Source: JABURQ01 sp029243145
GTDB taxonomy: Bacteria; Planctomycetota; Planctomycetia; Planctomycetales; Planctomycetaceae
DNA length: 64,000 nucleotides
NCBI GenBank assembly: GCA_965660145.1
Contig: CBFHYX010000001.1
Location: 1-64,000, forward strand
Reading direction: 5' to 3'
Part shown: positions 26,645 to 35,816 of the stretch, in pieces
Layout: the number at the start of each line of letters is the position of its first letter
How positions within the stretch are numbered: position 1 is the stretch's first letter
Position numbers and translations under genes: made by a program
Notes under the pieces: generated by a model
Database searches by the model: none
Told to the model about the DNA's origin: nothing
Seen by the model: the letters and a program-made list of their open reading frames with translations, nothing else

Positions 26645-29059
26645 TCACTCCACATACATAAACTCACTTGAATTCAACAACACATGGCAAAAATCGGTCA
26701 GACGATCATCGTTGATCGGTGTGCCGACAAATTCGACGGCTTTGGATAATTCATCGCTGCTCGGTTCTCGTCCCCAAGCCAGACGAGTCGCATGACGGAC
26801 TGTCTCTGCGGAGGACTCGAGTTTTTGTTTTTTCAGACGTTCGGCAAATTTTTTCGCACGTCCCAAGATCCAATCGCCGTTGATCATCATCAACGATTGC
26901 AGCGGTGTGGTGGTCATATTTCGCTCAGCGACACTTTTGAGCCCATTGGCGACATCGAAAAGGTGCAAGAATTCATCCGGCGTATTGCGGATTTGCTTGA
27001 TATACAGGGAACGTCGCGGAGTCGTCCCGCCGACGGACGGACCGCCAACTTTCTGTTGCAATTCACCACTCAAGGCCAGAATCGAATCGCGAATCTGTTC
27101 TGCCGAAAGGCGTTGGACGGGAAATCGCCACAACAAATCTTCGCCGGGGTCTTTTTCTTGATACTCGTCAGCCTGGGGATGATGGGACGCCTGTTGCCAG
27201 GTGGATGACATCAAAATTCGCTTGTGCAACTTCTTGAAGCTCCAACCATCTTCCACAAACGTCACCGTCAACCAATCGAGTAAATCAGGGTGCGTGGGTG
27301 GTAACCCGAGATGACCGAAATCGCTGGCCGTCGGAACAATTCCCTTCCCGAAGTGCTGCTGCCAGATGCGATTGACAATGACCCGAGTGGTCAGCGGATT
27401 ATCGGGTTTGGCGATCCACTCGGCGAGAGCCGTTCGGCGGCCCGTAGAACTGTCTATTGTCGTCGGAGCTGTTGTTGAGACCTCACTGAGAACTGTGAGA
27501 AATCCCGGTTTGATGGGTGTTTTATCAGGATCATCGGGAATGATTGTGGGAGAAATGGCACCGTGGAAATCGGTCGCCGCCATCAATTTGGCCGGTTCTT
27601 TGGGCTTGAGATCATCAAACTCAGCGAGTTTCTTTTTCAGTTCTTCGTGCTTCTCTTGATCTTCTTTCTTCATCGACTTCAAAGGGCCGCCAGCCTCATC
27701 CCAGAATTGTCGACCGATCAGGTAGGTCATCTGCTCATCCCAGCTCGTTCGTTTGTCGTCGGGAGTGTTGAAACAGGCTTGGATATCGAGAGGGAATTTC
27801 TCGACAGTCGAAGCCCATTTCCTGTCGTAATACGGTTTCAACAACGTATCGATTTCCCCGCGGATATCGGCAGTCGCCTTTTCCCATTTCTTCTTTTGTA
27901 AATTGTAGGCTTCTTCCTCTTCGACGGTCGCGAATGGCTGCGGAACATCATCCTTCCAGATGATCGGCTCGAAAAAAGCCCGTAGTTTGAAATAGTCGCG
28001 CTGTAACAGAGGATCAAATTTATGATCGTGACACCGCGCGCAAGCCATTCCCATACCAAGAAAAACATCGCCCGCCACGTCGGTCATCTCGTTGATAATG
28101 TCGTTCCAATGAGACTTGGCATCGCGCTGGTTGTATTCATAAATTCCCAGTCTCAAAAAGCCGGTAGCAACAATCGCTTCAGCATCGGCATTGGGGATCT
28201 CGTCTCCCGCCAATTGTTCCTTCACAAACTCCGGATAAGGTTTGTCCGCGTTGAACGAGTTTACAACATAATCACGATAGCGATAAATGTTGGAGCGAAA
28301 AGCATCTTGATTCCAACCATCCGATTCTGCATATCGAACCACATCCAACCAATAGCGTCCCCAATGTTCGCCGTACCGTTTGTCGGCGAGAAGTCGGTCG
28401 ATCAAGTTCTCCCAGGCTTGGGGAGTTTCATCTTGGAGGAAGAGATCGAGTTCTTCGGATGTCGGCGGTAAACCAATGAGGTTGAAATAAAGTCGTCGGG
28501 CCAGTTCTGTCCGAGTCGCTTGAGGAGCGGGCAACAATTTCTTGTTGTTAAGTTGTTCGACAATGAATCGATCGATTTCGTTATGCGACCAGGAATCAGA
28601 CGAAGCTTGAGGTACTGTTGGTTTCTTGAGAGGTTGAAACGCCCACCATTCCCGATCAGTCGCGGTGATCAATCCACTTACTTCTCGAATCGGCTCTCCA
28701 TGATCGGGCCAGACCGCGTTGCCGGCAATCCAATCAACAAACGGTGCGACCACGTTTTCCGGTAACTGGCCCGTCGGTGGCATTTCGTAAGATTCATACC
28801 GCATCGCCTCGATCATGAGACTTTCGTTCGGTTTTCCTGGAACTAAAGCCGGTCCACTCTCGCCTCCCTTCAACATCGCCGCGCGACTGTCGAGACGCAA
28901 TTTCCCCTCCTGCTTTTTGGAACCATGACATTTGATGCATTTGGTCGCGAGAACAGGTCGGATCTGTTCTTCAAACAGCTTGTCGGGAGACTCCGCGCAG
29001 AGCGATTCTGAAACCGCGAAACACAGACAGAGCGCGAACAGGAGAAACCGGAACGCCAT
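26645..29059 (-). CDS. DUF1549/DUF1553 planctomycete cytochrome protein (second unit)
   Basis: An 804-residue protein, started at 29059 where a signal peptide begins (MAFRFLLFALCLCFAVSESL). It has c-haem sites CIKCHG near residue 41 and CARCHDHKFDP near residue 343. DUF1549 follows the first haem domain, and DUF1553 (WQQHFGKGIVPTASDFGHLG, PTHPDLLDWLT, RRSLYIKQIRNTP) ends the protein. It is about 250 residues shorter than the first unit's protein because the central beta-type insert is missing. It is first in an apparent two-gene transcript with the DUF1501 gene. Confidence 0.9.
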   Translation of the reverse strand: MAFRFLLFALCLCFAVSESLCAESPDKLFEEQIRPVLATKCIKCHGSKKQEGKLRLDSRAAMLKGGESGPALVPGKPNESLMIEAMRYESYEMPPTGQLPENVVAPFVDWIAGNAVWPDHGEPIREVSGLITATDREWWAFQPLKKPTVPQASSDSWSHNEIDRFIVEQLNNKKLLPAPQATRTELARRLYFNLIGLPPTSEELDLFLQDETPQAWENLIDRLLADKRYGEHWGRYWLDVVRYAESDGWNQDAFRSNIYRYRDYVVNSFNADKPYPEFVKEQLAGDEIPNADAEAIVATGFLRLGIYEYNQRDAKSHWNDIINEMTDVAGDVFLGMGMACARCHDHKFDPLLQRDYFKLRAFFEPIIWKDDVPQPFATVEEEEAYNLQKKKWEKATADIRGEIDTLLKPYYDRKWASTVEKFPLDIQACFNTPDDKRTSWDEQMTYLIGRQFWDEAGGPLKSMKKEDQEKHEELKKKLAEFDDLKPKEPAKLMAATDFHGAISPTIIPDDPDKTPIKPGFLTVLSEVSTTAPTTIDSSTGRRTALAEWIAKPDNPLTTRVIVNRIWQQHFGKGIVPTASDFGHLGLPPTHPDLLDWLTVTFVEDGWSFKKLHKRILMSSTWQQASHHPQADEYQEKDPGEDLLWRFPVQRLSAEQIRDSILALSGELQQKVGGPSVGGTTPRRSLYIKQIRNTPDEFLHLFDVANGLKSVAERNMTTTPLQSLMMINGDWILGRAKKFAERLKKQKLESSAETVRHATRLAWGREPSSDELSKAVEFVGTPINDDRLTDFCHVLLNSSEFMYVE

Positions 29060-29258
29060 AACAAACCTCGGCAGGATAAAAAAATCAGGTGGGATCAACT
29101 CACCTTCCATTATGAGGGTTTTTGACCCTTGCTCTCAACGTGAGAATCGAGAATCTCAAGAAATGAACCGTAAGATTTCACAATTAAACCGATTGAGGCA
29201 GTCATGGGGTGAGGAGCAATGATTCTTCGTCCACAAAATATGCGGGATGCGTGGCACA

Positions 29259-30056
29259 TCAACTTTGCGTTTCCTCCCAATGACTGCGCGGGGCAATCAA
29301 GGGTGTGCCATACACTGGGTGTTGAAGGATCGTAACCGGTATGCCGAAGGCTCGCTCAATTAAGGATTCGGTCAGGACTTCAGCGGGCGTCCCGACGGCA
29401 ATCAATTCTTCATTTCCCAACAAAGCAATGACATCGGCAAAGAGAGCCGCCAGATTGAGATCATGTAATGAAAGAATGGTGGTCAGTTGTCGGTCGTGTG
29501 TGAGAGACTGTACGAGGTGTAACACTTCGTGCTGGTATTTCAAATCGAGTCCAGCGGTTGGCTCATCGAGCAGCAGGACTTTGGCTTCCTGTGCCAAGGC
29601 CCGTGCCAAAATCACACGTCGCCATTCGCCGCCCGAGAGTTCGGTGATGGGACGATCACGAAGCTCATCCAGACAGGTTCTCTTGATCGCGTCATCGATG
29701 ATATGGTGATCTTCCTTAGTCAATGGAAATATCCAGCCCCGATGTGGTGCGCGTCCTAAGCGAACCGCCTCTTCAACACACAGCGGCCAATCCCGACTCT
29801 CTGATTGTGGCATCACGGCTAATTCTCTTACGCGCTGTTTCAACGAGAATGAACGGAAATCTTCGTCAGCCAATTGAAACGATCCTGAGAGAGGGGGAAG
29901 TTGTCCCGAGAGAGTTCGGAAGAGAGTCGTCTTCCCGGCACCATTGGCTCCCAATAACACGAGTGTCTTGCCTGGCTCGGCAGTCAGAGTGACATTCTTA
30001 AGAACGGTTCGTGATGGGTAACCGCAACAGAGGTTCTCGATTTTCAATTGACTCAT
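29259..30056 (-). CDS. btuD: B12 ABC importer ATPase
   Basis: A 265-residue ATPase with Walker A LLGANGAGKTT, Q-loop MPQSESR, signature LSGGEWRRV and Walker B VLLLDEPTAGLD. It belongs to the FecE/BtuD type used for B12, haem and iron-siderophore import. The start overlaps the permease stop by four bases (ATGA at 30053-30056). Position at the end of the cobalamin operon makes B12 or another corrinoid the best substrate. Iron chelates are the alternative if sequence alone is considered. Confidence 0.9.
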   Translation of the reverse strand: MSQLKIENLCCGYPSRTVLKNVTLTAEPGKTLVLLGANGAGKTTLFRTLSGQLPPLSGSFQLADEDFRSFSLKQRVRELAVMPQSESRDWPLCVEEAVRLGRAPHRGWIFPLTKEDHHIIDDAIKRTCLDELRDRPITELSGGEWRRVILARALAQEAKVLLLDEPTAGLDLKYQHEVLHLVQSLTHDRQLTTILSLHDLNLAALFADVIALLGNEELIAVGTPAEVLTESLIERAFGIPVTILQHPVYGTPLIAPRSHWEETQS

Positions 30057-31060
30057 GCGGTTCCCTTTTTTGTCTTCAAAAGGAACAGAAAAAACGGACC
30101 ACCCAGCATCGCGGTCAAAATTCCCACGGGGAGTTCGGAACTCCCCATAATGGTGCGTGCCAAATCATCGGCGATCAGTAACAACATGGCACCCAGCAAA
30201 GCACTCGCAGGTATGAGAAAGGCATGTCGCGCCCCCACCAAACGTCGAGCAATATGTGGACATATTAAGCCGACAAACCCGATAATTCCCGCTGCCGACA
30301 CCGCAGCAGCGGTGAGCAAACTGGCCGCAGAGAGGACCAACGCGAGGAATTTCTTTCGACCGAGACCAAGAGTGGCGGCCGTTTCTTCCCCAAAGGCGAG
30401 GGCATCGAGAGAACGTGAAAGCAGCCACATCATGATCAGTCCCACGGTAATCAGTGGTGTGACGGCTTGTAGCTCGGTCCAGCTTCGTCCCGAGAGAGAC
30501 CCCATCAACCAGCCAAAAATCACAAACAGTTTTTCACTGTTGACGATCATCAATAACGAAACACACGCAGACAGAAAGGTACTCAGCGCAACACCAGCCA
30601 GAAGAAGTGAGACCATTGGAGTCTCGCGATTTCTACCCGCTAAGAGAAACACACAAAGAACTGCTAACAGAGATCCTATAAATGCCGCCAGCGACATCAC
30701 GCTGAAGCCAAATAGAGTTGTCTGAAGTCCCATCACAACCACCAAAGCGACTCCGAAAGCGGCTCCACTGGCAGAACCAATCACGAATGGATCTGCCAAT
30801 GGGTTGCGAAAGAGACCTTGGTAACCGGCTCCTGCAACTCCGAGTGCTGCACCCGTCAGACAAGCCAACAATATCCGTGGCAATCGCAACTTCCACAGAA
30901 TGGTGGCATGGGAAGAAAATATCTGACCAGACGAGATTTCCTGCCACGTTTCGGGAAATTGTGACAGTGACACCGTCACCGAACCGACCATTACGCTAAG
31001 GGCAATGGTGACGATCAGAAGGCCCGATAGTCCGCCGAGAATGAGGAACTTACGATTCAC
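30053..31060 (-). CDS. btuC: B12 ABC importer permease (FecCD type)
   Basis: A 335-residue polytopic membrane protein of the FecCD/BtuC family with about ten hydrophobic helices. Family hallmarks are LPRILLACLTGAALGVAGAG, YQGLFRNPLADPFVIG and GFVGLICPHIARRLVG. It forms a homodimer channel with two BtuD subunits. The gene overlaps its neighbours by four bases on each side (31057-31060 and 30053-30056), so expression is tightly coupled to btuF and btuD. Confidence 0.92.
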   Translation of the reverse strand: MNRKFLILGGLSGLLIVTIALSVMVGSVTVSLSQFPETWQEISSGQIFSSHATILWKLRLPRILLACLTGAALGVAGAGYQGLFRNPLADPFVIGSASGAAFGVALVVVMGLQTTLFGFSVMSLAAFIGSLLAVLCVFLLAGRNRETPMVSLLLAGVALSTFLSACVSLLMIVNSEKLFVIFGWLMGSLSGRSWTELQAVTPLITVGLIMMWLLSRSLDALAFGEETAATLGLGRKKFLALVLSAASLLTAAAVSAAGIIGFVGLICPHIARRLVGARHAFLIPASALLGAMLLLIADDLARTIMGSSELPVGILTAMLGGPFFLFLLKTKKGTA

Positions 31061-32154
31061 TCCGTCTCGCCTTTCGGTGGGCTCACCTCTTTGCGGTTTG
31101 GGGCGAACTGTTGGGGATACATCAAGCCAACCATGGTTTCTAAGGCGTCCACCATTCGCGGACCACGCCGGGAGACTTGATCTCCGTCGAGAAGATAGAG
31201 TTGTTTTTTACGGGAAGCAGTAATTCCTTCCCAACCGGGTTGTTGGGCAATTTTTTCAAGGACAACTTCCTGACTGTGAGTGGTCGGCGCAAAAATGACA
31301 TCGGGATTTCGTGCAACGACAATTTCATGAGCCACATACGGGTAAGGATCTTCGACATCATGCAGGATATTGGTTCCCCCTGTGAGATCGAGAATTTCTC
31401 CGATGAAGGAACTTGGCCCGGCTCCCATTAATGGTTCGTCCCAAACCTGATAAAACAGTTTCGGTCGTTGGTCGGCAGGAATATTGGCAACTCTGTCGGT
31501 CACGATATTCACACGAGTTTGTAGAGAGGAAATGACCTTCGTGGCGGCTTCCCGGTCATTCAAAAGTCGTGCCACCATTTCCATCTCGCGATACATTTCT
31601 TCAAGCGATTCAGCCCCCAAGACCAACACCGGAATTTGAAGTTCTTCCCAGGTGAACATCAGAGATTCATGCATCAAATTGGAGCAGAGAATCAAATCGG
31701 GGTTGAGGGCGACAATTTTTTCCTGATCAATTGTCTGCGAAGTCACGCCGCCGATTTTGGGCAAATCGAGTGCTGCAGCAGGGTAGTTACAAAACGTCGT
31801 TGTGCCGACCAACCGGCCTCCCAATCCCAACGCATACACCAGTTCGGTGTTTTTGGGAGCCACTGAAATGACTCGCGTGGGGGACGTACTGAAAGTGACC
31901 TTGCGGTCGTGCGCATCAGTCAGTGTGAGGGGAAATCCAACGGTCTGCTCGCCTCCATCCGAGACAACCTGCACATCGGGAAGATTACTTTCGGCAATGC
32001 AACCCGATAGAAAAACGCACAAGAGTAACAGATATTTGACGATGTAGGGTCCGCTGTGCGGACCACTGTGCAGTTCCACATTTCCTGGAAGACGGTCCGC
32101 ACAGCGGACCCTACGCCTTTTATTCGTCTTCGACTGATGGGGGTGATTCTTCAT
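31057..32154 (-). CDS. btuF: Cobalamin-binding lipoprotein of the ABC importer; N-terminus altered by a palindrome
   Basis: A 365-residue protein when started at the ATG that overlaps the cobU stop (ATGA, 32151-32154). The periplasmic-binding domain is typical of BtuF/FepB (VALNPDLILCSNLMHES, GLGGRLVGTTTFCNYP, VVARNPDVIFAPTTHS). A lipobox KYLLLLCVFLSGC starts about 39 residues in, so the predicted signal peptide has a long polar N-region. That extra part is largely coded by a 70-base palindromic repeat (32044-32113) that stays in frame. No ATG lies between the palindrome and the lipobox; a GTG inside the repeat is an alternative start. Confidence 0.85.
   Translation of the reverse strand: MKNHPHQSKTNKRRRVRCADRLPGNVELHSGPHSGPYIVKYLLLLCVFLSGCIAESNLPDVQVVSDGGEQTVGFPLTLTDAHDRKVTFSTSPTRVISVAPKNTELVYALGLGGRLVGTTTFCNYPAAALDLPKIGGVTSQTIDQEKIVALNPDLILCSNLMHESLMFTWEELQIPVLVLGAESLEEMYREMEMVARLLNDREAATKVISSLQTRVNIVTDRVANIPADQRPKLFYQVWDEPLMGAGPSSFIGEILDLTGGTNILHDVEDPYPYVAHEIVVARNPDVIFAPTTHSQEVVLEKIAQQPGWEGITASRKKQLYLLDGDQVSRRGPRMVDALETMVGLMYPQQFAPNRKEVSPPKGETE
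32044..32113. repeat. Perfect 21-base inverted repeat inside the start region of btuF
   Basis: GTAGGGTCCGCTGTGCGGAC plus one C (32044-32064) is the exact reverse complement of 32093-32113, with a 28-base loop. Each arm also contains a shorter palindrome (GTCCGC.TGTGCGGAC). The unit looks like a REP-type mobile palindrome. It sits within the coding frame between the cobU stop and the btuF lipobox without breaking the frame. Confidence 0.85.
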
Positions 32155-32744
32155 GACTGGCATTCCTTCACACACTCTTCGAGTGATTGTGAGATCGATT
32201 TCAAGTTGACCGTGCTTCCGGCCACTCTCCAATAAGTTTGTGACGCTGCGGCAACCAGTGTCTGATTGGCCCAACCATGGAGATCCCGAAACTGTCGGCC
32301 TAACAACGACTCGGGAACGACTCCCATGCCAACTTCTCCCGCGACAACCAAACAGGTGAGGTTGGACTTCTCGATGGCAGCGATAAAATCTCGGATTTCG
32401 TTTCGCATTTGCCGTTCGATCTCCTCAAATGGGGTATCGTTTCCCGCATCGAGCAAAATATTGCTGACCCAGATGGTCAAACAATCCAACAAAATGACTC
32501 GTGGAGCGGGGGAGATGTTTGGGATCACTTTGGCAAGTTCTCGTCGAGATTCGACAGTTCGCCACGTTGCGAGACGACTTGCCTGATGCCGGGCTATGCG
32601 GTCAGACATTTCGTCATCGCTGGCGCTGGCATCGGAAGTCGCCAGAAATACAACATCGTCTTCTCCCAACTGTTCTGCGAGCGCTTCGGCGAACGAACTT
32701 TTTCCGCTGCGGACACCTCCAAGGATCATCACCAATTGTCCCAT
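32151..32744 (-). CDS. cobU: Adenosylcobinamide kinase / adenosylcobinamide-phosphate guanylyltransferase
   Basis: A 197-residue bifunctional enzyme with the P-loop GGVRSGKSSFAE at the N-terminus and the family motif VAGEVGMGVVPE. It phosphorylates adenosylcobinamide and then transfers GMP to give AdoCbi-GDP, the substrate of CobS. The gap to cobC upstream is one base, and the stop overlaps the btuF start. Length is normal. Confidence 0.93.
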   Translation of the reverse strand: MGQLVMILGGVRSGKSSFAEALAEQLGEDDVVFLATSDASASDDEMSDRIARHQASRLATWRTVESRRELAKVIPNISPAPRVILLDCLTIWVSNILLDAGNDTPFEEIERQMRNEIRDFIAAIEKSNLTCLVVAGEVGMGVVPESLLGRQFRDLHGWANQTLVAAASQTYWRVAGSTVNLKSISQSLEECVKECQS

Positions 32745-32745
32745 C

Positions 32746-33354
32746 TCACGACCTCCCTGATTGTAAAGCGAGTGACACGAAATCGAGATTCACTGGAGGT
32801 AACGGACGCACTTCTCCATGTGCGGGAATCTGTTCCAGCCATTCGTGGATCGATAACTGATTGGCCAAGCCTGTTAAAGCCGCGATGACTCCTCCGTGAC
32901 ATACGACAACGGTTCGCCCCGGTTGATGTATGTTTTCACATGCCTTGGCGACACGCTCGACAAATTCTCGCGTTGTTTCATTTCCACCGGGACGATAGGT
33001 GTTTGGTTCGGTGACCATCTTCATCATGTCGTCACCATGCTCGGCATAAATATCGTCCCAGGATGTGAGTTCCCAATCGCCAAAATCTCGTTCACCCAAG
33101 CCTTGCCGTTCTTCCAGGTCGAGGCCAGTCAACTCTGCCAAATGTTCGGCCAGAATTCGTGCACGACTCAAACCAGAATGAACAATACGATCAACCGATA
33201 AGCTCGCTAACGACTCAGCTACTTCAATCGCGTGTTGTTCTCCTGCGGGAGATAACTCGACATCGGTTGCGCCGTAACAGACATTCTGATATTGCTCGGC
33301 GACGGCCGTATGCCGAACGAAAAGAACTTCGGTACTCTGGTTCATACCGGCCAC
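32746..33354 (-). CDS. cobC: Histidine phosphatase, probable alpha-ribazole phosphatase
   Basis: A 202-residue member of the phosphoglycerate-mutase-like phosphatases, with LFVRHTAVAE (catalytic RH) near the start and VCHGGVIAALTGL near the end. The block YGATDVELSPAGEQHA is typical of CobC. In B12 synthesis CobC removes phosphate from alpha-ribazole phosphate or from adenosylcobalamin phosphate. Its start overlaps the cobS end by 13 bases, and cobU follows after one base. Confidence 0.85.
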   Translation of the reverse strand: MAGMNQSTEVLFVRHTAVAEQYQNVCYGATDVELSPAGEQHAIEVAESLASLSVDRIVHSGLSRARILAEHLAELTGLDLEERQGLGERDFGDWELTSWDDIYAEHGDDMMKMVTEPNTYRPGGNETTREFVERVAKACENIHQPGRTVVVCHGGVIAALTGLANQLSIHEWLEQIPAHGEVRPLPPVNLDFVSLALQSGRS

Positions 33355-34166
33355 CTCATGATGGATGCCAACAGAACCACTAATTGACCGAGATAGCCGA
33401 CACTACCGAGACAGTCCCCCGTGATGCCACCCAGTTTTCTGAGCACGATTTCACGAAACCAGACAACTAAGATCATTAGTCCCACAACACCCGCAAGTGA
33501 CTGCCAAGGTTGGAGATACGCCCATGCAAAAAACGTGGGAACGGCCCACACACTACCAATCAAGACATCTTTGAATTGCATTTGCTGTCCGACATCGCGC
33601 GACAAAGAGGCTCGCTGTTCAATCGGTTGAACAAGCCACATCACGACCAGAATGACCCAACGACCGATCACTCCCGATGCGATCATCACAACGGCCCAGT
33701 GAAGTAGGTCGCTCGGACCAATCTTATTGAGAAGTTGAATTGTGGCTCCAGTTCGAATCGCAACTGCCGAGACGAGTCCCAGAACGCCGTAAGTACCTAG
33801 ACGGCTGTCTTTCATGATTTCCAGAACGCGTTCGCGCGTCCATCCCCCTCCGAAGGCATCGCAGCAATCGGCCACCGCATCTTCGTGCATCGCTCCGGTG
33901 AGTCGAAGTTCGAGTGCCAACGCCACGATCACTGCTAACCAGACTGGCCAGACGAGTGAAGTCGACCAGACCAACCCAACCGTGATGACACCGATCATTC
34001 CTCCCACGAGCGGAAAATAGCGCGGGCAATCTCGCAACGATTGGGGATCAGCCAAGCGAGAGGAGACCGGCACTCGCGTCAAAAACTGAATGGCCGTGAT
34101 GAGTGCCCAGCACTGTTGTTTGAAAATATTGGTTGATGGTGTGTCGGTAGAAACAGAGGCCGTCAT
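33342..34166 (-). CDS. cobS: Adenosylcobinamide-GDP ribazoletransferase (cobalamin synthase)
   Basis: A 274-residue membrane enzyme with the CobS motif DAVADCCDAFGGGWTRERVL and IMKDSRLGTYGVLG. It has about six hydrophobic helices. It joins AdoCbi-GDP and alpha-ribazole (or its phosphate) to form the nucleotide loop. The start overlaps the cobT stop by four bases (34163-34166). Two Cys stand in the motif where most CobS have other small residues; the metal-binding Asp are kept. Confidence 0.92.
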   Translation of the reverse strand: MTASVSTDTPSTNIFKQQCWALITAIQFLTRVPVSSRLADPQSLRDCPRYFPLVGGMIGVITVGLVWSTSLVWPVWLAVIVALALELRLTGAMHEDAVADCCDAFGGGWTRERVLEIMKDSRLGTYGVLGLVSAVAIRTGATIQLLNKIGPSDLLHWAVVMIASGVIGRWVILVVMWLVQPIEQRASLSRDVGQQMQFKDVLIGSVWAVPTFFAWAYLQPWQSLAGVVGLMILVVWFREIVLRKLGGITGDCLGSVGYLGQLVVLLASIMRWPV

Positions 34167-35191
34167 GAAGTCGCCTCCTTCGGGATGCCCAAATCTGCAA
34201 ACGTCGCCATTTGACTCATCAAGGCGGCAGCCGCATCAAGCATCGGCATCAACAATAGCGCACCCGACCCTTCTCCCAGCCGCATGTCCCATTCGAGGAA
34301 AGGTTGGAGACCCAGATGATTCAAAGTCAAACGATGGCCCGGCTCGGCAGAAAGATGGGCGGCGATTAAGTGTTGACTCGTTCCCGGATGCAGACGTTCC
34401 GCGATCAAGGCGGCGGCCGTCGTCACATAACCATCGAGAACAATCGTCAGTCCCTGTTGGGCGGCATGTGCCATAAGACCCGCCATGGCGATAATTTCAT
34501 ATCCAGCAACGGAAGCGATAGACTCTTTGTCAGAAAGTATCTTCGCACGATCCACCGCCTCGGCAACAATCGTTCGCTTGTGTGCAAGCATCTCATCATC
34601 GGCCCCCGCACCACGACCGACTGAATACTCAAGTGGAAGATCGGCCAGCAACATCGACAGACACGCCGCGGATGTCGTATTACCGATGCCCATTTCACCG
34701 CACGAAATGACTTTGATCCCATCCTTAACTGCGCGCTCGGCTTCTCGTTCACCCACTTGCCAGGCTTGATCGAATTCAGCAACGGTCATCGCAGATTCGA
34801 GAGACAGGTCACGAGTTCCCTTGCGGACACACGATTCAACGTAAGTGATATCAGAGTTATGGGTTACAGGTCCATTCAGCTCTCCCTTGACGCCCACATT
34901 GACCAGAACCAAATCAGTATTGGACTGCTTCGCCAGAACCGATGATGCGGCTCCTCCTCCAAGAATATTCCCGACCATCAACGCAGTCACAGCCGACGGC
35001 CACGCAGAGACTCCAGACGCGACCACACCATGATCGCCGGCAAACAAGACCATCCGTCGCGGTTGAGCGACCGGCGAAAGTGTCTGTTGGATCTCGGCAA
35101 GGCGAGTTGCGAGATTTTCCAATCGCGCAAGGCTGCCAGGCGGCTTGGTCAGTTGATCGAGATGAGTTTGAATGTCTGTGGGGGAGAGCAT
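34163..35191 (-). CDS. cobT: Nicotinate-nucleotide--dimethylbenzimidazole phosphoribosyltransferase
   Basis: A 342-residue enzyme that makes alpha-ribazole phosphate from DMB and nicotinate mononucleotide. Signatures are FAGDHGVVASGVSAWP, CGEMGIGNTTSAACL, GRGAGADDE and the active-site EGSGALLLMPMLDAA with the general base Glu. The gene begins two bases after the cobO stop region and overlaps cobS. With bluB in the same operon, DMB supply and activation are encoded together. Confidence 0.94.
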   Translation of the reverse strand: MLSPTDIQTHLDQLTKPPGSLARLENLATRLAEIQQTLSPVAQPRRMVLFAGDHGVVASGVSAWPSAVTALMVGNILGGGAASSVLAKQSNTDLVLVNVGVKGELNGPVTHNSDITYVESCVRKGTRDLSLESAMTVAEFDQAWQVGEREAERAVKDGIKVISCGEMGIGNTTSAACLSMLLADLPLEYSVGRGAGADDEMLAHKRTIVAEAVDRAKILSDKESIASVAGYEIIAMAGLMAHAAQQGLTIVLDGYVTTAAALIAERLHPGTSQHLIAAHLSAEPGHRLTLNHLGLQPFLEWDMRLGEGSGALLLMPMLDAAAALMSQMATFADLGIPKEATS

Positions 35192-35192
35192 C

Positions 35193-35816
35193 TTAGAATT
35201 CGACTCCCGGCTGAGGTTTGATGCCCTGCTTGAACGGATGCTTGATCAGAGTCATCTCGGAGGCCAGATCGGCAAAGTCGAGTAACTCTTGCGGTGCGCT
35301 GCGACCGGTGATGACAACATGTAATTCGTGTCGTTTGTTCTGGAGTTCTTCAAGAACTTTCTCGACATCAATGTACTTATATTTCAAAGCGATATTGAGT
35401 TCATCAAGAATCACCATATCAAACGAAGGATCACGCATCAGATCGACCGCTTTCTCCCATCCCTTTCCGGCAGTGGCAATGTCTCGTTCTCGGTCCTGAG
35501 TCTTCCAAGTAAAGCCTTCCCCCATCGAGTGAATCTCGATGGGAAGATTCAATTTGGGAATAATGGTCGCTTCGCCGGTTGAGATCGCACCCTTAATGAA
35601 CTGCACGATGCCCACTTTCATGTCGTGGCCGAGTGCTCGCAAAGCCATGCCGAACGCGGCAGTTGACTTCCCTTTGCCATCGCCCGTATGAACGATGATA
35701 AGTCCTTTTTCTTCCGTTGTCTCGGCCATCTTCTTTTCGAAGACTTCGTCTTGGCGGATCATCTTCTTCCGATGAGCTTCGTTAATTTCTGCGGTTGTCT
35801 TTTTTGACGAACTCAT
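35193..35816 (-). CDS. cobO: Corrinoid adenosyltransferase, CobA/CobO type
   Basis: A 207-residue protein with the P-loop VHTGDGKGKSTAAFG near residue 43, the LRALGHDMKVGIVQFIKG block and MVILDELNIALKY. It transfers the adenosyl group of ATP to the cob(I)alamin-type cobalt. A basic and charged N-terminus of about 35 residues precedes the domain. It overlaps cobQ by four bases and lies one base before cobT. Confidence 0.93.
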   Translation of the reverse strand: MSSSKKTTAEINEAHRKKMIRQDEVFEKKMAETTEEKGLIIVHTGDGKGKSTAAFGMALRALGHDMKVGIVQFIKGAISTGEATIIPKLNLPIEIHSMGEGFTWKTQDRERDIATAGKGWEKAVDLMRDPSFDMVILDELNIALKYKYIDVEKVLEELQNKRHELHVVITGRSAPQELLDFADLASEMTLIKHPFKQGIKPQPGVEF

